64,000 bases of DNA from Halobacterium hubeiense. Its GTDB lineage: Archaea > Halobacteriota > Halobacteria > Halobacteriales > Halobacteriaceae. Within the stretch, counting starts at the first letter, position 1. The number at the start of each line of letters is the position of its first letter. The stretch is from assembly GCF_001488575.1 (NCBI RefSeq), contig NZ_LN831302.1, positions 2,232,001 through 2,296,000 on the forward strand. The letters run 5' to 3'. Below are positions 17,238-26,569 of the stretch, piece by piece. Position numbers and translations under genes: made by a program. Under the pieces are notes generated by a model, which made no database searches, was not told the origin of the DNA, and saw nothing but the letters and a program-made list of their open reading frames with translations.

Positions 17238-18086
17238 TTACAGCGACTGCAGCGCGTCCGCGACGGCGGGCGCAGCACTGACAGTAGAGACGGCGCGCTC
17301 GATGGTGTCGGTGCCGTAGACGGCTTCGACGCCGGCGTTTGCGAGCTTCAGGCGGGCGTTCCCCGCGAGCAGGGGGTGGACGCAGGTGACGTAGACGCGC
17401 GCAGGGTCGTCGAGTTCGCCGACGGCCTCGCTCATCGTGGAGCCGGTGGCGATGATGTCGTCGACGACCACTACGTCGCGGCCCGAGACGTCGACGTCGC
17501 TGGGCGTGACGGTGACGTCGCTACCGGAGTGACGGTGTTTCTCGAAGTGGTCGGTATCGCCGACGCCGTAGCCGTCCCGGACGGATTGAGCGAGGCCGAC
17601 GGCGCCCTCGTCGGGCGCGAGGAAGACCGGGTCCGCGAGGTCCGCGGGCAGCGGGTTCGCGAGCCGACCGGAAGCGTCCACGCCGGTCGCGGGCACATCG
17701 AAGAAGCCGAGAACGCTCTGCTCGTGCGGGCAGACGGTGAGCACGCGGTCGGTGCCCGTGGAGATGGCGCGCGCCATCGCGCGGGCCGAGACGGGTTCAC
17801 CGGGCTCGAACGCCTCGTCCTGGCGCGCGTATCCCATGTAGGGAATCACAGTAACAATTTCGTCGGCGCCGGCCTCGCGGGCGGCGTCCTGCAGTTGGAG
17901 GAGTTCGACGTGGGCGTCGCTGGAGACCGTGGAGGCGACGACGACGGCGCGACCGTCGATGGGTGGGACGCGGACGATGCGCTCGCCGTCCGGGAACGAC
18001 TCGTACTCGACGCGCGCGAGGTCGTCGCCGAGCTCCGCCGCGAGCGCCGCGGCGAGCTGCTGGGTCGCGGACCCGCTGAGTATCAT
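17238..18086 (-). CDS. prs: Ribose-phosphate pyrophosphokinase
   Basis: 282 aa, the short archaeal form. The PRPP-binding motif VVVVDDIIATGSTM, the flexible-loop/active-site stretch YARQDEAFEPGEPVSA and the N-terminal FPDGERIVRVP are all present. It makes PRPP from ribose-5-phosphate and ATP for nucleotide, His and Trp synthesis and archaeal lipid and NAD pathways. The start is ATG 18086 (MILSGSATQQLA); the longer upstream frame is a shadow of the spacer and next gene. Confidence 0.94.
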   Translation of the reverse strand: MILSGSATQQLAAALAAELGDDLARVEYESFPDGERIVRVPPIDGRAVVVASTVSSDAHVELLQLQDAAREAGADEIVTVIPYMGYARQDEAFEPGEPVSARAMARAISTGTDRVLTVCPHEQSVLGFFDVPATGVDASGRLANPLPADLADPVFLAPDEGAVGLAQSVRDGYGVGDTDHFEKHRHSGSDVTVTPSDVDVSGRDVVVVDDIIATGSTMSEAVGELDDPARVYVTCVHPLLAGNARLKLANAGVEAVYGTDTIERAVSTVSAAPAVADALQSL

Positions 18087-18111
18087 ACCAGACGGGAGGC
18101 CTGCCGGCGGC

Positions 18112-18942
18112 TTACGCGTTTCCCTCGGCGACGACCGCCAGCGCGGACGCCGCGCGCAGCCCGAGGCTGCGGTGCCGGAACCCGTCGCCGGCGTCGGCAG
18201 CGAGCGCGCCGTCGGCGGTAAGCACGACAACCGCGTCGGTCGCGTACGCGACGTCCACCACGGCGTCCTCGACTGGGAGCTCGCGGGCGCGCCACGCGTC
18301 GGCGTCGTCGCCGGGCGCGTGCTCGTACAGCGAGTCCGCGGTCGCGGCGTGCGCGCGCCCCAGTTCGCCCGCGTCGGCGGTCACGGGGTCGCTGGTGGCG
18401 ACCTCGAAGGCGCCCTCGATTGCCTCCATCCAGCCCGCGCCGAGCCGGTAGAGCCCGTCGGGCGTCGCGGCCAGCGGGACGCCGGCGGCCGCGACGTCCT
18501 TCGCGTCGTCCAGTCCGACCGCCGAGAGCCCGTCGTCCGTGAGGCGGTGGACGCCGTCCGCGGCGGCGACGAGGTCGGCATCGAGCGCGCGCACGTCCGC
18601 GACGGTCCCGACGGACTCCCACGAGCCGTCGTAGCGCGCGAGCCGGCCGTCCTTGCCGGCGGCGAGCACGTCGCCATCGTAGCCCGTGACCGCGACCGCG
18701 GGGCCGAAGCCGGTCTCCGCGAAGCCGTCGTCGTCCCCGAGGAGCACGTCCTCGTCTGTTGCTGCGGCGACGCCGCGGGCGGTCGCCGCGACATCCCGGG
18801 CGGTACAGCGCTCGGCGAGGCTGAACTCGCCGATTTTGTCCTGGGAGACGCGCGCGACGGCGACGCCGAGGTCGGCGGCGACGTACGCGTCGACGGTCTC
18901 GGACTGGTCGGTGTAGACGCGCTTCTCGCGGATGGTCGGCAT
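18112..18942 (-). CDS. Beta-propeller protein (haloarchaeal HVO_0234-like)
   Basis: 276 aa with repeated short strands of the type DVLAAGKDGRLARYDG, ADLVAAADGVHRLTDDG and GVPLAATPDGLYRLGAG, about 45 residues apart, as in a beta-propeller. No signal peptide is seen, so it is probably cytosolic. The start is ATG 18942 (MPTIREKRVYTDQSETV). It follows in the same direction as prs with a 25-bp gap. The specific family name is from memory, and the function is unknown. Confidence 0.7.
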   Translation of the reverse strand: MPTIREKRVYTDQSETVDAYVAADLGVAVARVSQDKIGEFSLAERCTARDVAATARGVAAATDEDVLLGDDDGFAETGFGPAVAVTGYDGDVLAAGKDGRLARYDGSWESVGTVADVRALDADLVAAADGVHRLTDDGLSAVGLDDAKDVAAAGVPLAATPDGLYRLGAGWMEAIEGAFEVATSDPVTADAGELGRAHAATADSLYEHAPGDDADAWRARELPVEDAVVDVAYATDAVVVLTADGALAADAGDGFRHRSLGLRAASALAVVAEGNA

Positions 18943-19030
18943 ACGTGAAGGCGTCTCGCGGGCCGGCGTTAGCGTTGCGGTTGCCCGCTGTTCGGGAAAG
19001 CCCTTTGGCGTGGCTGCCGTATGCGGGGCC

Positions 19031-19459
19031 ATGCGACGGCGGACGGTGCTCGCCGCGGTGGCCGCGCTGGCCGCCGGCAGCGGCTGTTCGCGGGTCGTCG
19101 GCGACGACCCAGTGGAGGTCCGGGTGCGGCGCGCCGGCGAGGCCGCCGTCGAGAACGCCGACGTCTACTGCCCGCTGTCCGCGACGTTCCTCGAAGCCCA
19201 CCCCGCCCTGGAGCGCGTGCTGTCGTCGGCGACGACCGCGCCCGACGGCGAGTGGGTCGTCACGGACGTCGACCGGGAGACCGGCGAAGCGCTCCGCGCG
19301 GACCTCCGGGAGCGCTGCGGGCAGGTCGGCGCCGTCTACCGCTACGACGGCGACGAGTACCGGGTGCGCGTGCTGGTCGACGGCCACACCGTGCAGAACC
19401 GGAACAGTTCGGCCAGTTCGGAAGCGATTAGGCGCGGGCGGCCGCAGGAACGCACATGA
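19031..19459 (+). CDS. Putative Tat lipoprotein
   Basis: 142 aa. The N-terminus MRRRTVLAAVAALAAGSGCS has twin arginines, a short hydrophobic core and a Cys at residue 19 suitable as a lipobox, though GSGC is not the classic LAGC. The mature domain is small and acidic with two more cysteines. The last codons overlap the start of the phosphohexomutase gene by 4 nt, indicating coupling. Function unknown. Confidence 0.6.
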   Translation: MRRRTVLAAVAALAAGSGCSRVVGDDPVEVRVRRAGEAAVENADVYCPLSATFLEAHPALERVLSSATTAPDGEWVVTDVDRETGEALRADLRERCGQVGAVYRYDGDEYRVRVLVDGHTVQNRNSSASSEAIRRGRPQERT

Positions 19460-20820
19460 AAGTGTTCGGGTCCAGCGGCACCCGGGGCGTCGCAAACGAG
19501 GAGCTCACCCCCGGGTTCGTGCAGGGGGTGGCGAAGGCCGCCGGGTCGGTGTGGCGGGCCGACCGCGTGGCGGTCGCGCGGGACACGCGGACGACCGGGG
19601 GAATGCTCGTGAACGCCGCGACCAGCGGCCTCCAGAGCGTCGGCGTGGACGTCGACCGGCTCGGCGTGGTTCCGACCCCGGGCCTGCAGGCGTACGCCGA
19701 ACGCGAGGCGATTCCGGCAGTGATGGTGACCGCGAGCCACAACCCCGCCGAGTACAACGGCGTCAAGCTCGTCGGCGCGGACGGCGTCGAGCTCCCCGTG
19801 GACGAGCTCGAGCGCATCGAGCGGAAGTTCCTCACCGAGCAGTTCGACGAGGTGACGTGGGCGGACGTCGGCGCCGACGTCGACGTTGAGTCCGCGCGCC
19901 GCGAGTACGTCGAACAGCTGCTGGAGGCGGTGGACCGGGAGGCCATCGCGGACGCGAACCTCACGGTCGCGCTCGACCCCGGCCACGGCGCGGGCGCGCT
20001 CACCAGCCCCGAGTTCTACCGCCGGCTCGGCTGCAAGGTCGTCACCGTGAACGGCCAGCCCGACGGCCACTTCCCCGGCCGCGACCCCGAGCCGGTCGCC
20101 GCAAACCTCGGCGACCTCGGCGACCTCGTGCGCGCGACCGACGCGGACGTCGGCATCGCCCACGACGGCGACGCCGACCGCGCCATCTTCTTCGACGAGC
20201 GCGGCGACTACGTCGAGGGGGACGCGACGCTGGCGGCGCTCGCGGAAGCCGAACTCGGCGAGGGCGACACGACGGTGTCGGCGGTGAACGTCAGCCAGCG
20301 CCTCGTGGACGTCGCCGAGCGCACGGGCGCGGACCTCGAACTCACGCCCATCGGGAGCACCCAGATTATGACCCGCATCCGCCAGCTCGAGTCCGAGGGG
20401 GAGACCGTGCCGGTCGCCGGCGAGGGCAACGGCGGGGTCATCTTCCCGGGCTACCGGATGACCCGCGACGGCGCGTACACGGGCGCGCGCTTCCTCGAAC
20501 TGCTCGCCGAGCGAACCGCAAGCGAGGTCGTCGCACCGTACAGCGACTACCACAACGTCCGCATCAACGTCGGCTACGACGACGACGCCGAGCGCGAGGC
20601 GCTGCTCGGTGCGGCCGAAGAACAGGCGCTGGACGCCGACGCCGAACGCACTACCATCGACGGCTACCGGCTCGACTACGGCGACGCGTGGGTGCTCGCC
20701 CGGCCCTCGGGGACGGAGCCGGTCGTCCGCATCTACGCGGAGGCCACCAGCGAGGAGCGCGCGCGCTCGCTCGCCGACGAGTTCGCGGCCGCGCTCCGCG
20801 CCGCGAAAGCCGGCGTCTAG
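19456..20820 (+). CDS. glmM: Phosphoglucosamine mutase / phosphomannomutase family
   Basis: 454 aa, full alpha-D-phosphohexomutase layout. Catalytic serine loop TASHNP (Ser94), metal loop DGDADR (about residues 237-242), sugar loop GEGNGG and the C-terminal phosphate-binding RPSGTEPVVRIY are all present. It interconverts hexose-6-P and hexose-1-P, feeding UDP-GlcNAc or GDP-mannose and so S-layer glycosylation. Which hexose is used cannot be told from motifs. Its TAG stop overlaps the stop of the convergent gene within CTAG. Confidence 0.92.
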   Translation: MKVFGSSGTRGVANEELTPGFVQGVAKAAGSVWRADRVAVARDTRTTGGMLVNAATSGLQSVGVDVDRLGVVPTPGLQAYAEREAIPAVMVTASHNPAEYNGVKLVGADGVELPVDELERIERKFLTEQFDEVTWADVGADVDVESARREYVEQLLEAVDREAIADANLTVALDPGHGAGALTSPEFYRRLGCKVVTVNGQPDGHFPGRDPEPVAANLGDLGDLVRATDADVGIAHDGDADRAIFFDERGDYVEGDATLAALAEAELGEGDTTVSAVNVSQRLVDVAERTGADLELTPIGSTQIMTRIRQLESEGETVPVAGEGNGGVIFPGYRMTRDGAYTGARFLELLAERTASEVVAPYSDYHNVRINVGYDDDAEREALLGAAEEQALDADAERTTIDGYRLDYGDAWVLARPSGTEPVVRIYAEATSEERARSLADEFAAALRAAKAGV

Positions 20821-21950
20821 AGTCGGTCGAGGGCGTCCCGGAGCTCCCGCTCGGCCTCGCGGGCCGCTTCGAGGTCGTTGGCGACCCCGGACTCGATGCG
20901 CTGTTTCTCCGCCTCGGTGAGTTCGTGTTCCGCGACGGCGGCCGTCCGCAGCCGCTGGTAGTCGTCGTCTCGGACTCGGCGCCGGACTGCGTGTAGCGCC
21001 GCGAGCACGTCGTCGTCGGCGAACCGCGCGACGACCGAGACGAGTTCCTCTAGGCGGTGCTTTAGTTCCTCGGCGGGCGCGGGCGGCCACCCGACGGTGA
21101 GCGGGTCGGCGTCCAGTCGGTCGAGGTACGTGCGGTTGCCGCCGACCGCGCGCTTCAGGGCGCGGGGTTCGGCGACGTAGTGGTCGAGCTTCGACGGCGA
21201 ATACTCCGCGTACTCCAGCAGCTGCGGGAGCGGTTCGGTGCCGGCCTCGCGGTCCGTGACGAACGCCGCGAGATCCTCGGGCACGGGCTCGAAGCCCACC
21301 AGCGGGTACGACTGCGTCGTCGCCACGAACCCCAGCACGTCGCGAGCGGGCGCGGATTCGCGGAACGACGCGAAGGCCTCGCGCACCCGCTCGTCGTACG
21401 TCTCGATTGGCTCCCGGAGCGTCTCCACAGGCGCGTCGAGGTCGGCGTTCCCGAGCCGCTGGAGGCGTTCTAGCTGTTCGACTTCCTCTGCGTACTCGTC
21501 GGCGCGCGCTTCGAGACGCTGGCGGGTCTTCACATAGTCGTCGCGCGCGGCCTCGAGGTCGTCCAGCCGGCCGACGAGGTCGCGGGCGTCCGCGAGCCGG
21601 TCGCGGGCCTCCGCGAAGTCGCTCTCCGAGAGGCGCTTCTTCTTGAAGAGGTCCAGCAACGACTCGAAGGCTTCCCGCTCCGGGAGGTCGTCGTCGAGGT
21701 CCTCGACGTACGCCACGAGGTCGTCCTGGAAGTCGATGTAGGACTTGAAGTCCCCTGTTCCGGTGGCGTCGGCCTCGTACTGGTCGAACAGCCGTTCGAG
21801 GCCGTCGAGGGCGTCCCGGAGGTCGCGGAGCCGTTCCTTCCCGACGTCCGCGACCGCAGCGCGGGCGTCGTCGCGAGCGTCCCGCGCGGCTTCGAGGTCG
21901 GCGACGAGGCCGGACGGGTCGGTCGTGCGGGCGGCCTGCGCGTCGGACAT
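20817..21950 (-). CDS. Haloarchaeal coiled-coil protein
   Basis: 377 aa, very acidic and mostly helical, with long heptad-like runs at about residues 15-110 and 120-185 (LRDLRDALDGLERLFDQYEA and RLEARADEYAEEVEQLERLQ) and again at the C-terminus. No Walker motif or membrane helix is present, so it is not an SMC ATPase by itself. The start is ATG 21950 (MSDAQAARTTD). A structural or DNA/cell-organisation role is possible but unproven. Confidence 0.75.
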   Translation of the reverse strand: MSDAQAARTTDPSGLVADLEAARDARDDARAAVADVGKERLRDLRDALDGLERLFDQYEADATGTGDFKSYIDFQDDLVAYVEDLDDDLPEREAFESLLDLFKKKRLSESDFAEARDRLADARDLVGRLDDLEAARDDYVKTRQRLEARADEYAEEVEQLERLQRLGNADLDAPVETLREPIETYDERVREAFASFRESAPARDVLGFVATTQSYPLVGFEPVPEDLAAFVTDREAGTEPLPQLLEYAEYSPSKLDHYVAEPRALKRAVGGNRTYLDRLDADPLTVGWPPAPAEELKHRLEELVSVVARFADDDVLAALHAVRRRVRDDDYQRLRTAAVAEHELTEAEKQRIESGVANDLEAAREAERELRDALDRL

Positions 21951-22313
21951 TACGTGAACGGTGGGCGCTCGCGCTGATAGGCTTTCTGTGCGACGCAGGG
22001 CAGCATCGTGGAACACCACGAATGGTCCAGACAGCACCGCCTCGAAAGGGGCGAGGCTCCGTTCAACCCGCCCGTTGCCGGTTGATCAGCCGGTAGCGGG
22101 GTGGACTGAAAGGGGCGGCGGACTCGCGCTCGCGTGGTCGTCTCGCGACGCAAGCACCGCAGGAGCGAGCACAGCGAGTGCGAGGCCGACCAACGGGAGG
22201 CCTCGGAACGTGCGAGCGGTGACCGAAGGGAACCGCGAACGAACGACCGCAAGCCCGCCGGGGCTTTCCGGGTGTCGTGCACGACGAACTGTGGAGGAGA
22301 ACCGAACCCAAGC
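21951..22313. other. Intergenic region rich in GAGCGAGCG-type low-complexity DNA
   Basis: No convincing gene. The stretch from about 22110 to 22270 has repeated purine-rich words (gagcgagcacagcgagtgcgag, gtgcgagcggtgaccgaag) typical of haloarchaeal spacer repeats. These can form weak hairpins. No terminator, tRNA or promoter is clear beyond what the two leftward genes need. Confidence 0.5.
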
Positions 22314-22877
22314 TCACACGACCAGCCGCGCGAGCCACATCGCCGCCGCGGCGCCCAGCGGGATGGAAGCATTATCGTCGATGACGTAGCCGCGGACCAC
22401 TGGGTTGGTGCCGTCGGCGACCGTCGCGGCGAGCGCGCCCGCGGCAGCCGGCACGGGCGCCACGCCGAGCAGGCTCGCGATGGCCATGCAGATGCCGAAC
22501 GTCGCGAGCAACACCCACCCCTGTTTCACTTCGAGCCCGCTGGTCTGGGAGAGCAGGCCGCTGGCGGGGTCCGCCAGCGCCAGCATCAACATCGCGGGCA
22601 CCGCAACCACGGGGGCGAACAGCCACGCGGTCGCCGTCCACGAGAACACGTACAGCGCGTACCCCGCGGGATTGTCCTGCTCGTACTCGCGCGTCAGGCG
22701 GTCGAAGATGCGCCACGAGACGTACCCCGAGAGCCGCAGCGCTTCGAGGGCGGCCGCGACGACCGACCCCGCGACGAGCAGCCACTCGACCGCCGGCCAC
22801 GGCACCACGCCCGCGAGGAACGCCCCGGGGAGGAGTGCGCCGCTGGCGTGGACGAGCCGGCGGTCGAGTTCGCTCAC
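22314..22877 (-). CDS. Dolichol kinase / CTP-dependent lipid kinase-like membrane protein
   Basis: 187 aa with about five to six hydrophobic helices. It has ALEALRLSGYVSWRIFDRLTRE after the second helix and an acidic LADPASGLLS segment where the SEC59/DGK1 family has its conserved D-x-x-A-S motif. It probably phosphorylates dolichol or another isoprenoid lipid for glycan carrier recycling. The start at 22877 lies 2 bp after the glyS stop, so the two genes form an operon with the CBS gene. Confidence 0.75.
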   Translation of the reverse strand: MSELDRRLVHASGALLPGAFLAGVVPWPAVEWLLVAGSVVAAALEALRLSGYVSWRIFDRLTREYEQDNPAGYALYVFSWTATAWLFAPVVAVPAMLMLALADPASGLLSQTSGLEVKQGWVLLATFGICMAIASLLGVAPVPAAAGALAATVADGTNPVVRGYVIDDNASIPLGAAAAMWLARLVV

Positions 22878-22879
22878 CG

Positions 22880-24607
22880 TTACAGGTCCGCGAACTCGCG
22901 GTTGCCGTCGGCGAGCCCCGCCACCACGTCCGCCAGGTCGTCGATGGCCACTCGCACCTGGTCGGTGGTGTCGCGGTCCCGCAGCGTCACCGTGTCGTCC
23001 TCCAGCGAGTCGTAGTCGACGGTCACGCAGTACGGCGTCCCGACCTCGTCCTGCCGGCGGTACCGCCGGCCGATGTTCCCGGAGTCGTCGTACGTCACCG
23101 ACAGCCCGGCCTCGCGGAGGTCCGCCGCGAGGTCGCGGGCGCGCTCGCCGAGGCCGTCCTTGTCCATCAGCGGGAACACGCCCACCGTCGTCGGCGCCAC
23201 TTCCGCGGGCAGCCGCAGCACGTCGCGCGTCTCGCCCTCCACTTCGTCCTCGTCGTAGTTGTGCGCCAGTACCGTGTACACCGCACGGCCGACGCCGAAC
23301 GCCGGCTCGACGACGTGCGGGATAATGTGGCGACCGGATTCGGTCTGCTCCTCGACGGCGAAGCCGGTCTTCTCGGTGGGGACCGTGACCTCGTCGCCGT
23401 CCACCTCGACGGTGACTTCCTCGCCGTCGAACGCCGAGCGGTCGCGCTCCGCGAGCGCTTCGAGGGCGTCCGCGACCGCCGCCGCGTCGCCGCCGAACTC
23501 CGGCCCGAGGTAGGCCATGTCGGGGTCCACGGTCGCGCGCTCGACGGTCTTGGGCTCGTCGTACTGCTTGAAAATCGTGAAGTTGTCGTCGGCGTGCTCG
23601 CTGTGCTTCGAGAGGTCGTAGTCCGTGCGGGAGGCGACGCCCTCCAGTTCAATCCAGTCGCCGCCGACCTCGCCCTCCGCGTCCCAGCAATCGGAAGCGT
23701 AGTGCGCGAGCTCGCCGGGGAGGTGCTGGCGGAACCGGAACCGCTCCATGTCCACGCCGACGCGCTCGAACCACGCCTTCGAGCGCGCGAGGAAGTACGC
23801 CACCCACTCGTCGCCCACGACGCCCTCCTCTAAGGCCTCCTGGGGCGTCAGGTGTTGGTACTCCTCGCCGTCGGACTCCTGGGCGTCGGCCGAGTACAGC
23901 GGCAGTTCGACGTCCGCGACCCGGGAGAGGTCGGGGCCCTCGCCCTCGGGGTCGACGAAGAACTCCAGCTCGGCCATCGTGAACTCCCGGGTGCGCACGA
24001 GCGCGTTCCGCGGGCTGATCTCGTTCCGGTAGCCCGTCCCGATTTGCGCGGCGCCAAACGGCAGCTGGTTGCGCGCGTACTCCTTGAGCCGGGGGAACTC
24101 CGTGAACATCCCCTGCGCGGTCTCCGGGCGCAGGTAGCCCGGCTGGCCGTCGCCCGGCCCGATGGTCGTGTCGAACATCAGGTTGAACTCGTCGACGGAT
24201 TGCCCCGAAAGCGGCGCGCCACACGTCGGACACGCCAGGTCGTGCTCGGCGATGATGTCCTCGACCTGCTCCGTGGGGTAGGTCTCGGCATCCTCGATGT
24301 CCGTGTTGTCCTCGACGACGTGGTCCGCGCGGTGGCTCTCCCCGCACTCCGCGCACTCCACGAGCATGTCGTCGAACCCGTCGAGGTGGCCGGACGCCAC
24401 GAACACCGGCTCGGGCGTGACCGTCGGCGCGTCGATCTCCATGTTCCCCTCGCGCGTGACGAAGCGGTCCCGCCACGTCTCCTCGACGTTCCGCTTCAGC
24501 GCCGCGCCCTCCGGGCCGTACGTGTAGAACCCGGAGACGCCACCGTACGCCTCGTTCGCCTGGAAGAAGAACCCGCGCCGCCGCGCGAGCTCGTCGAGCT
24601 CACTCAT
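22880..24607 (-). CDS. glyS: Glycyl-tRNA synthetase (archaeal dimeric type)
   Basis: 575 aa. Class II motifs are present: motif 2 region (PFGAAQIGTGYRNEISPR) and motif 3 (AFGVGRAVYTVLAH). An insert with CAEC and CPTC pairs probably binds zinc. A C-terminal anticodon-binding domain contains ADLREAGLSVTYDDSGNIGR. It charges tRNA-Gly. The ATG overlaps the end of the upstream CBS gene by 8 nt. Together with ileS it marks this section as conserved core. Confidence 0.96.
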   Translation of the reverse strand: MSELDELARRRGFFFQANEAYGGVSGFYTYGPEGAALKRNVEETWRDRFVTREGNMEIDAPTVTPEPVFVASGHLDGFDDMLVECAECGESHRADHVVEDNTDIEDAETYPTEQVEDIIAEHDLACPTCGAPLSGQSVDEFNLMFDTTIGPGDGQPGYLRPETAQGMFTEFPRLKEYARNQLPFGAAQIGTGYRNEISPRNALVRTREFTMAELEFFVDPEGEGPDLSRVADVELPLYSADAQESDGEEYQHLTPQEALEEGVVGDEWVAYFLARSKAWFERVGVDMERFRFRQHLPGELAHYASDCWDAEGEVGGDWIELEGVASRTDYDLSKHSEHADDNFTIFKQYDEPKTVERATVDPDMAYLGPEFGGDAAAVADALEALAERDRSAFDGEEVTVEVDGDEVTVPTEKTGFAVEEQTESGRHIIPHVVEPAFGVGRAVYTVLAHNYDEDEVEGETRDVLRLPAEVAPTTVGVFPLMDKDGLGERARDLAADLREAGLSVTYDDSGNIGRRYRRQDEVGTPYCVTVDYDSLEDDTVTLRDRDTTDQVRVAIDDLADVVAGLADGNREFADL

Positions 24608-25457
24608 CGCTCAACCCCGCCAGCAGGTCCACGTCCCGCACGATGCCCACGAGGCTGTCGCCGGACACCAGCGGCACCTGCTCGATGTCGTTGGTCAGCA
24701 TCGTCTGTGCAACCTCGCGAGCGGTCCGGCGCTTCGTCACCGTCACCACGTCGCTCGTCATGAACTCCCGCGTCGGCGCCGCGGGAATCTCGACGTTCCG
24801 CGTCGGCAGGTAGCGCGCGCCCACCGCCTTGATGGACTCCCACTTCCAGTCGTCGTCGTCGTCCGCGATCGAATCACCGGTGTCGGCCTCGCCCTCGACG
24901 ACGCGCGCGACCTCGATGACGTCCACTTCCGTCAACATTCCCGCCATCTCGGCGTCGTCGCCCAGCACCACGGTGTAGGGGACGTTCGCGTACGAGATTT
25001 CGCGCTCGGCGACGGTCAGCGGCGTCTCCGCGTACGTCGTGTTCACGTCTTCCCGGGCGAGTTCGCCGACCTCCGTGTCACCGTCCTCCTCGCCATCCGC
25101 GATCGCGCGTACGACGTCCGTGACCGTGATGATGCCTTCGAGGCGGCCGTCCTCGACGACCGGCACGCGCCGCGTCCCCTCGCGGTGCATCAGCGCCGCG
25201 ACCTCACGGACGGTCGCCGCCGTGGTCGTCGTCGGCACGTCCCGCATCAGCATCGCGAGCTGGTCCTCCTCGGGGTGCTCGATGAGGTCGTCCCGGGAGA
25301 CCAGTCCCCGGTACTGTTCGCCGTCATCGCCCGGCTTCACCACGGGCACGGAGGAGAACGCCCGCTCCTGAATGTACTCGAGGATGTCGTCCCGCGTCCC
25401 CGGAAGCTCGACGGTAACCACGTCGTCCCGGGGGGTCATCGCGTCAGCGACGTTCAT
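24600..25457 (-). CDS. Four-CBS-domain protein
   Basis: 285 aa made of four consecutive CBS repeats, each with the expected strand plus Thr/Asp ligand end: RGLVSRDDLIE, GIITVTDVVRA, AGMLTEVDVIE and VGIVRDVDLLA. CBS pairs bind adenine nucleotides or S-adenosyl ligands as energy sensors. No catalytic domain is attached. Its coupling to glyS hints at regulation of translation or of a partner protein, by inference only. The start is ATG 25457. Confidence 0.88.
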   Translation of the reverse strand: MNVADAMTPRDDVVTVELPGTRDDILEYIQERAFSSVPVVKPGDDGEQYRGLVSRDDLIEHPEEDQLAMLMRDVPTTTTAATVREVAALMHREGTRRVPVVEDGRLEGIITVTDVVRAIADGEEDGDTEVGELAREDVNTTYAETPLTVAEREISYANVPYTVVLGDDAEMAGMLTEVDVIEVARVVEGEADTGDSIADDDDDWKWESIKAVGARYLPTRNVEIPAAPTREFMTSDVVTVTKRRTAREVAQTMLTNDIEQVPLVSGDSLVGIVRDVDLLAGLSDE

Positions 25458-26569
25458 GTAGGCGTCGTACTTTCCCCACCCATTTGTAGGCTACGACACC
25501 GTATTACAGAGTTACACCGCCAATTACAGCCGTTCCCAAGTCGATTTCTCCACGTTCCCGGAATGAAATAACTGCGAAACACAGGTGACTGCGACACCGA
25601 CGTCGACACCGGCTTCGGTCGTGCCTGCCTAGACGACCTCGCAGTTGGTCTGCCCGCAAGAATGCTGAGCTATCTCGACCGCTGCTTCGCCGGCCCGTTC
25701 CGGATTTTCGAGACGCCCGATTTCGAAGAGAGTCCACTCTCGGAGCTCATCTGATCCCCTCCCTCCGCCAGTAGTGTCGTTCACGTGAGCGCCGAAATCC
25801 CGTGCTTCAGCCGGTTATACTCTCTGAATTTCTCTGTAGTTTCTGCAGCAACATCATCGAACTGCATCAGATCTGCCGACACTGGGACCCCTATCCGATA
25901 CCGAAATCCGGCCGTATAGGGCCGGATTGAGGGGTTTGCATCTCGGACTCCAATTCAAGCTGAGCGCTCCCGGCGCCGCTTGGACGGTCTGCTCGCCAAC
26001 CAGCTCGAAACTACAGAGACAGAAACATCCGCAATTATCGCAGTAGAGTCCCTCTGTAGCCCGGGCGGGACGTGGCAGTTGCAGGCGATGGCCGGGTGGG
26101 TAGTCACATGCGGTCTCATGTATGCGTTCGCGCGTGGGTGTGGGCGTCGATGTGTTCGGTGATGCGTGCTGTTGGGAGTCGTGGCCTTGTGCCCGGTGGA
26201 TGCGCCGAGCAAGGTACGGTCAGTACTGGTGGCGAGCCCACGGTGAGCGGACGTCGTGTTGTGTCGTGTCGTCCGTTCCGGACAGCGCTATGATTCCGCA
26301 GCGTCGCGTGGTGACGGCGGCGACCGGTCGCTCGTGGGGGTCGTGGACGCGGTCTGCAGTGGCGTCGATAGGTCCCACGGCGCTTGGACAGATGGGGTTT
26401 TTGAGTGGCTGTAACAGTGGTGTGCAGCCGTGTGCTGGTTGCTTACTCGCACAATCATGCTCGTCAGTCGTATTTGGGGGTGGCGTGACCCCCCATGCTC
26501 GGGTCGTGTTCAGAGCTTGGTGAACTGTGTTCTTGCGGATGAGATGGGCTCTGTAGTAGTTGGGGTTGG
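25458..26569. other. 1.1-kb border region without a confident gene
   Basis: This is where core DNA gives way to accessory DNA. Two stretches look like gene ends without starts. On the plus strand, a frame ending at 25752-25754 reads RMLSYLDRCFAGPFRIFETP before stopping after LSELI. On the minus strand, a frame stopping at 25781 includes MQFDDVAAETTEKFREYNRL. From about 26060 to 26570 the top strand is GT-rich and has open frames with implausible composition. No tRNA, integrase or attachment repeat is found. Remnants of insertion sequences are possible but unrecognised. Confidence 0.4.

Noticed and set aside
22063-22338. Open frames in the purine-rich spacer at 22 kb
   Set aside because: Both strands are open because of GAGCG-type repeats; no protein-like sequence.
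26122-26523. 133-codon plus frame in the border region
   Set aside because: Cys/Trp/Ser-rich composition unlike haloarchaeal proteins and no domain; judged non-coding.
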